64,000 nucleotides of DNA from Halioglobus japonicus (GTDB lineage Bacteria > Pseudomonadota > Gammaproteobacteria > Pseudomonadales > Halieaceae), in contig CACSIL010000045.1 in the NCBI GenBank assembly GCA_902705825.1, forward strand, positions 187,224 through 251,223. The letters run 5' to 3'. The notes below the pieces were generated by a model. The model saw only the letters and a program-made list of their open reading frames with translations, was not told the origin of the DNA and ran no database searches. Both the position numbers and the translations under genes were made by a program. Shown piece after piece: positions 60,621-64,000 of this stretch; position 1 is the first letter of the stretch, and each line of letters opens with the position of its first letter.

Positions 60621-62723
60621 ATGAAGCGCTATATACCGCTCTCGCTGGCTGTGGCCGTGGCGAGCGCTGTGGCAGATGAGCTGCCCATGGAACACGTACT
60701 GGTGACAGTACCCCTTCACAAACAAGAGGCAGAGACTGCCCTCCCTGTTACTGTGCTAAGCGGTGACGAATTACGCAGGGTCGCCTCTTCAACAATCGGC
60801 GATACGCTGAACGGTAACCCCGGTCTCGCCAATGCTTCCTTCGGGCCAGGTGTCGGCAGGCCAGTGATTCGCGGTCAGCAGGGCGCGCGCGTTCTGGTAC
60901 TGCAGAACAGCACATCCAGTGGCGATGTCTCGGGTTTGAGTGCCGATCACTCCGTGTCTGTCGAGCCTATGCTGGCAGAAAGTATTGAAGTACTGCGTGG
61001 GCCGTCGACCCTGCTGTACGGCGGAGGAGCGATCGGTGGTGTGATCAATGTCATCGACAATCGCATTCCCAGCGTGGTGCCCGAAGAAACCAGCGGCGGT
61101 GTAGAATACCGCTATGACAGCGCTGCACAATTGAACGGCGGCGTGGTCAAACTGGACGGCGGAGCTGGCAACTGGGCTTATCATCTGGACGGCATGTACC
61201 GCGATTGGGGTGACCTCGATATTCCAGGGCGTGCTGCCAATGAGCGCGATGTAGAAACAACCGATGGTGAGATAGCCAACACAGGCGGCCACACCGGGAG
61301 TTTCAGTCTGGGCGGGAGTTATCATTTTCAGAATGGTTACGCCGGCTTTTCTGTCAGTCAATTGGATAACAAATACGGGATCCCTCCGGGTGCACATAGC
61401 CATGGTGATGATCACGACGATGACCATGATGACGATCACGACGACGATCATGATGATGATCACGACGACGACCATGATGACCATGATAATGACGAAGATC
61501 ATGACCATGATGAGGACGCGGACGAGGTCACGCTGAAGATTGACCACACACGTTACAACGCCATTCTGCAGCTTGATGATCCGCTGGAACCATTGGAGAC
61601 CGTGCGCAGTTTCCTCACCTACAACGACTATTCGCACAAGGAGATTGAGGGAAATGGCGAAGTAGGGACACGCTTTGACCGGGATACCTGGGAGGGTAGG
61701 GTAGAGGCCGTACACCGCCCGATAGCCGGCTTCCACGGCGTGCTCGGTCTGCAGGGAACCAGTGATGAATTCAGTGCCATCGGAGAGGAGGGTTTTATTC
61801 CGAGTACCGACAGTAAAGTCATTGGTGTGTTCCTGTTGGAGGATCGTCATCTGGGTGACTGGACCTTTGAAGGAGGGCTGCGCTACGACTGGACAGAACG
61901 GAATCCCGATACAGCGGTCACCGGTTCGCAGGATTTTGACGCATTCAGTGCATCTATTTCAGCACTGTGGCAGTTTGCCGACCAATGGCAAGCCGGCCTG
62001 GCGCTGTCGAGTGCGGAGCGCGCGCCGACTGATGAGGAGCTTTACTCCAATATCGATGCCAGTAGCCCACACGATTACATCATTCACGCGGCAACCAACT
62101 CCATCGAGTTGGGTGATGTAAACCTTGATACTGAAGCGTCAAATAATGCGGATCTGTCGCTGCGCTGGACGGATGGAGACAATTTTGTACAACTGACGGC
62201 TTTCTATAATGACTTCAGCGATTACATTAATCTGCGCAATACCGGCGCCGAAGAGGACGAGGTGCCGATCTACGCCTACGTACAGGATGACGCTGAATTC
62301 TACGGTGGTGAATTCGACAGTGAGTTCGGACTGACGACAATTGCCGGCGGCGCTGTGCGACTCGGTGTTTACGGCGATGTTATTTACGGTCAGTTGGACG
62401 AGGGTGGTGACGTTCCCAGATTGCCACCAGCACGTATCGGCAGCCGTTTATCCTGGAGCGCAGATCGAATGGAATTCTGGACGCGTCTGCAGTATGCCGA
62501 TGATCAGGATAAGCCCGGTGATTTCGAACGCTCAACCCAGAGTTATACTCGCTGGGATATCGGCGGTGAGTATCGTCTCCCGATTGATGACAATGAGCTC
62601 ATCGCGTTCTTCGAGGTTGCGAATATCACCAATGAGCAGATACGACTCAGTACCTCCTTCCTCAGGGATGTAGCTCCAGAGGCTGGAACGTCAGTGGAAC
62701 TGGGGCTTCGCTACCTGTTCTGA
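60621..62723 (+). CDS. znuD: ZnuD-like TonB-dependent receptor with His/Asp-rich loop
   Basis: Outer-membrane receptor, 700 residues. A signal peptide ends near Ala18. The plug domain follows (VTVLSGDELRR, GNPGLANASFGPGVGRPVIRGQQGARVLVLQN, ESIEVLRGPSTLLYGGGAIGGVINVIDNRIP) and then a 22-strand barrel closing with LGLRYLF. Residues 259 to about 303 form an extracellular loop of HSHGDD and repeated DDDH units, as in zinc-piracy receptors of the ZnuD type. Zinc is the likely ligand; copper or nickel cannot be excluded. It would need TonB-ExbBD encoded elsewhere. Confidence 0.88.
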   Translation: MKRYIPLSLAVAVASAVADELPMEHVLVTVPLHKQEAETALPVTVLSGDELRRVASSTIGDTLNGNPGLANASFGPGVGRPVIRGQQGARVLVLQNSTSSGDVSGLSADHSVSVEPMLAESIEVLRGPSTLLYGGGAIGGVINVIDNRIPSVVPEETSGGVEYRYDSAAQLNGGVVKLDGGAGNWAYHLDGMYRDWGDLDIPGRAANERDVETTDGEIANTGGHTGSFSLGGSYHFQNGYAGFSVSQLDNKYGIPPGAHSHGDDHDDDHDDDHDDDHDDDHDDDHDDHDNDEDHDHDEDADEVTLKIDHTRYNAILQLDDPLEPLETVRSFLTYNDYSHKEIEGNGEVGTRFDRDTWEGRVEAVHRPIAGFHGVLGLQGTSDEFSAIGEEGFIPSTDSKVIGVFLLEDRHLGDWTFEGGLRYDWTERNPDTAVTGSQDFDAFSASISALWQFADQWQAGLALSSAERAPTDEELYSNIDASSPHDYIIHAATNSIELGDVNLDTEASNNADLSLRWTDGDNFVQLTAFYNDFSDYINLRNTGAEEDEVPIYAYVQDDAEFYGGEFDSEFGLTTIAGGAVRLGVYGDVIYGQLDEGGDVPRLPPARIGSRLSWSADRMEFWTRLQYADDQDKPGDFERSTQSYTRWDIGGEYRLPIDDNELIAFFEVANITNEQIRLSTSFLRDVAPEAGTSVELGLRYLF
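61407..61518 (+). repeat. Tandem GAT/GAC-CAT/CAC repeat in receptor gene
   Basis: In-frame repeats of a 12-base unit coding Asp-Asp-Asp-His, with alternating synonymous codons. The repeat number could change by slippage in steps of four residues without breaking the frame. Confidence 0.85.
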
Positions 62724-62730
62724 GCCGCAG

Positions 62731-62806
62731 CCTGTTGTCGCAACCTGTTGTCGCACTATGGGCCGTTCGCGCTCACACGGCTCAGGACATACCCAGCGAC
62801 AACAGG
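62731..62806. repeat. Direct and inverted repeats between convergent genes
   Basis: CCTGTTGTCGCA occurs at 62731-62742 and 62744-62755, a 13-base-period tandem, and an inverted copy GCGACAACAGG lies at 62796-62806 inside the end of the aldo/keto reductase gene. A foldback of 11 pairs with a 41-base loop is possible. It lies between convergent genes and may end transcription. Confidence 0.6.
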
Positions 62807-63810
62807 TTCTCCAATGGTTGGTATAGTTCTTCGAGATAGTCGATATCTTGCTGCTCAAGGTTGATTTCTGTCGCAGCCACGAGGTCTTCAAGTTGTGAGA
62901 CTTTTGATACCCCTACCACCGGCGCAGTGACCGCAGGCTTGCTGAGTAGCCAGGCAATGGCGATCTGCGCCGGTGTATTGCCATATTTCATAGCCGTCTC
63001 GAGCAATCTGTCGGCGATCAGGAAATTATTGTCGCCACGGTACAGGGTCTCCGTGCGCTCGCGATCGGACCCGGTAGAACGACTGGTGCTCCCCTTGTCG
63101 AACCCACCTTGATAGGCCCCGGCCAGGATCCCCCGCGCAAGCGGAGACCACGGCGTGATACCTACGCCGCTTTGCTCGCAATACGGATTCATTTCACGCT
63201 CTTCTTCACGATAAATCAGGTTGTAGTGATTCTGCATTGAAATAAACCGCGCCCACCCATGGCGTTTAGCCGTCATCTGTAACTCGGCAAATTGCCAGGC
63301 GAACATCGTCGAGGCGCCCAGATACAGGACCTTTCCTGCCTTTACCAGATCATTCAATGCTTCCAGCGTCTCTTCAATCGGCACTGCGACATGCCAGGGC
63401 AGCCCATGTGGATGTCGGTGAATAATCAACTGATCCACATGGTCGAGCCCCAGTCGCTGCAGGCTTTTATCCATGCCTTCGATAATATGCTTTCTGGACA
63501 GGCCACTCATATTGGGGTTGCTTCCCATGGGCATCGCAACTTTTGTGGTCAGAACGTATTCATCACGTGGCAGCATTTCTCGCAACAGGCTTCCGACGAT
63601 TTCTTCACACGCGCCCAGACCATAGAAGTCAGCGCAGTCGAAATAGTACAGACCCGCATCAATAGCGGCCCGAAAAATTTCCCGCGACTGGTCTTTGTCC
63701 AACGTCCAGTCGCCCTGATGCCCTTTGCCCGGCACTCCAAAGTTCATTGTCCCCAGGCATAAGCGAGACACTTGTAAGCCACTGTTGCCTAACTGTAATG
63801 ATTTGAGCAT
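62782..63810 (-). CDS. Aldo/keto reductase
   Basis: 342 residues from ATG 63810; a TTG 18 bases upstream extends the frame but the family N-terminus (KSLQLGNSGLQVSRLCLGTMNFG) fits the ATG. The catalytic set is Asp58, Tyr63, Lys90 and His131 (DCADFYG, TTKVAMP, IIHRHPHG). It resembles the YajO/general-stress (AKR11/AKR13-like) group. NADPH-dependent carbonyl reduction; substrate unknown. Confidence 0.93.
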   Translation of the reverse strand: MLKSLQLGNSGLQVSRLCLGTMNFGVPGKGHQGDWTLDKDQSREIFRAAIDAGLYYFDCADFYGLGACEEIVGSLLREMLPRDEYVLTTKVAMPMGSNPNMSGLSRKHIIEGMDKSLQRLGLDHVDQLIIHRHPHGLPWHVAVPIEETLEALNDLVKAGKVLYLGASTMFAWQFAELQMTAKRHGWARFISMQNHYNLIYREEEREMNPYCEQSGVGITPWSPLARGILAGAYQGGFDKGSTSRSTGSDRERTETLYRGDNNFLIADRLLETAMKYGNTPAQIAIAWLLSKPAVTAPVVGVSKVSQLEDLVAATEINLEQQDIDYLEELYQPLENLLSLGMS

Positions 63811-63904
63811 GACGGTTTCCGCTTTCAATTTTTGGTGAGCTTTTTCTGAGTATAACCCAGCAGTGACATTCTGGAATCCGTCGCGTAAAGATTACAGAAC
63901 AAGC

Positions 63905-64000
63905 CTGAGTATCGCCGTGGATGTGACCATTGGCCACAATGCGGTCGTACATGGTTGTACCGTTGCTGATCGGGTATTGATAGGCATGGGCGCGATTCTA
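63905..64000 (+). pseudogene. 5'-truncated gamma-carbonic-anhydrase-like fragment, cut by window end
   Basis: From 63905 the plus strand encodes left-handed beta-helix repeats matching the gamma-carbonic anhydrase/YrdA family: DVTIGHNAVVHGCTVADRVLIGMG, including both histidines of the GHN and HGC zinc-site turns. In normal members about 80 residues precede this, with RGD and TNIQDG segments. Here the frame stops at 63836 and the intervening codons show no similarity or ATG, because the aldo/keto reductase start lies just before. So the front of the gene seems to be missing. A new, shorter protein from GTG 63863 is conceivable. Confidence 0.55.

Noticed and set aside
61407..61518. CRISPR-like short repeats
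   Set aside because: Units are contiguous, in frame with the receptor gene and have no spacers.
61333..61850. Long open frames in other registers across the Asp/His repeat
   Set aside because: Repeats of GAT/CAT/GAC/CAC stay open in several frames; the products are low-complexity Met/Thr or Val/Ile strings.

Overview
The window reads as chromosome of a heterotrophic, probably marine gammaproteobacterium. The block rluE-icd-clpS-clpA-infA-bpt-aat-trxB-ftsK-lolA-rarA-crcB-serS-cysG, preceded by purB-hflD-mnmA, keeps a gene order familiar from Pseudomonas and relatives. The many acyl-CoA, glutathione-transferase-like and luciferase-like oxidoreductase genes resemble the Halieaceae/Spongiibacteraceae (OM60-type) lineages. 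That placement is inference from gene content. I saw no rRNA, tRNA, CRISPR, insertion sequence or prophage.

1-11.7 kb is a C2/C3 acyl-CoA assimilation island. A 5'-cut methylmalonyl-CoA mutase, its MeaB GTPase and a small Rieske ferredoxin run on the plus strand. They meet a minus-strand operon mcd-mch-ecm-meaB-mcl1. Divergent from mcd lies mcl2. Together these encode the ethylmalonyl-CoA pathway from methylsuccinyl/ethylmalonyl-CoA to glyoxylate, propionyl-CoA and malate, then on to succinyl-CoA. Crotonyl-CoA carboxylase/reductase, the epimerase and propionyl-CoA carboxylase are not in view. A promoter with an inverted repeat over the expected start site sits ahead of mcd.

11.7-34.4 kb is housekeeping. 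A tightly overlapping minus-strand operon (rluE, nudix, mnmA, hflD, purB, roxA, a conserved unknown) is followed by icd with a strong terminator, the N-degron set (clpS, clpA; infA, bpt, aat), trxB, and a plus-strand run ftsK-lolA-rarA-crcB-serS-cysG. cysG appears to start at a CTG codon. It ends back to back with prc.

34.4-45.7 kb is catabolic and accessory: glutathione-transferase-like proteins, a luciferase-like oxidoreductase, an enoyl-CoA hydratase with a divergent TetR regulator and palindromic operator, a double-domain DsbA/HCCA-isomerase-like protein, an alpha/beta hydrolase, a sulfotransferase, and fadBA.

45.8-50.1 kb is the most unusual segment. A possible 40-residue, highly charged peptide is followed by two overlapping SGNH hydrolases, a methyltransferase and a membrane-anchored Rieske oxygenase of the pheophorbide a oxygenase type. 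This looks like a small tailoring operon of unknown product.

50.2-58.6 kb holds a paired acyl-CoA dehydrogenase operon, an ABM-domain protein, an MBL-fold hydrolase, a short-chain dehydrogenase, a second large GST-like protein, a DUF2855 protein and an AraC regulator. 58.7-64 kb holds a PF10118 metal-dependent hydrolase overlapping a styrene-oxide-isomerase-like membrane protein, a His/Asp-rich ZnuD-like TonB receptor with a small membrane partner, an aldo/keto reductase, and at the edge what looks like a 5'-truncated gamma-carbonic-anhydrase-like fragment.
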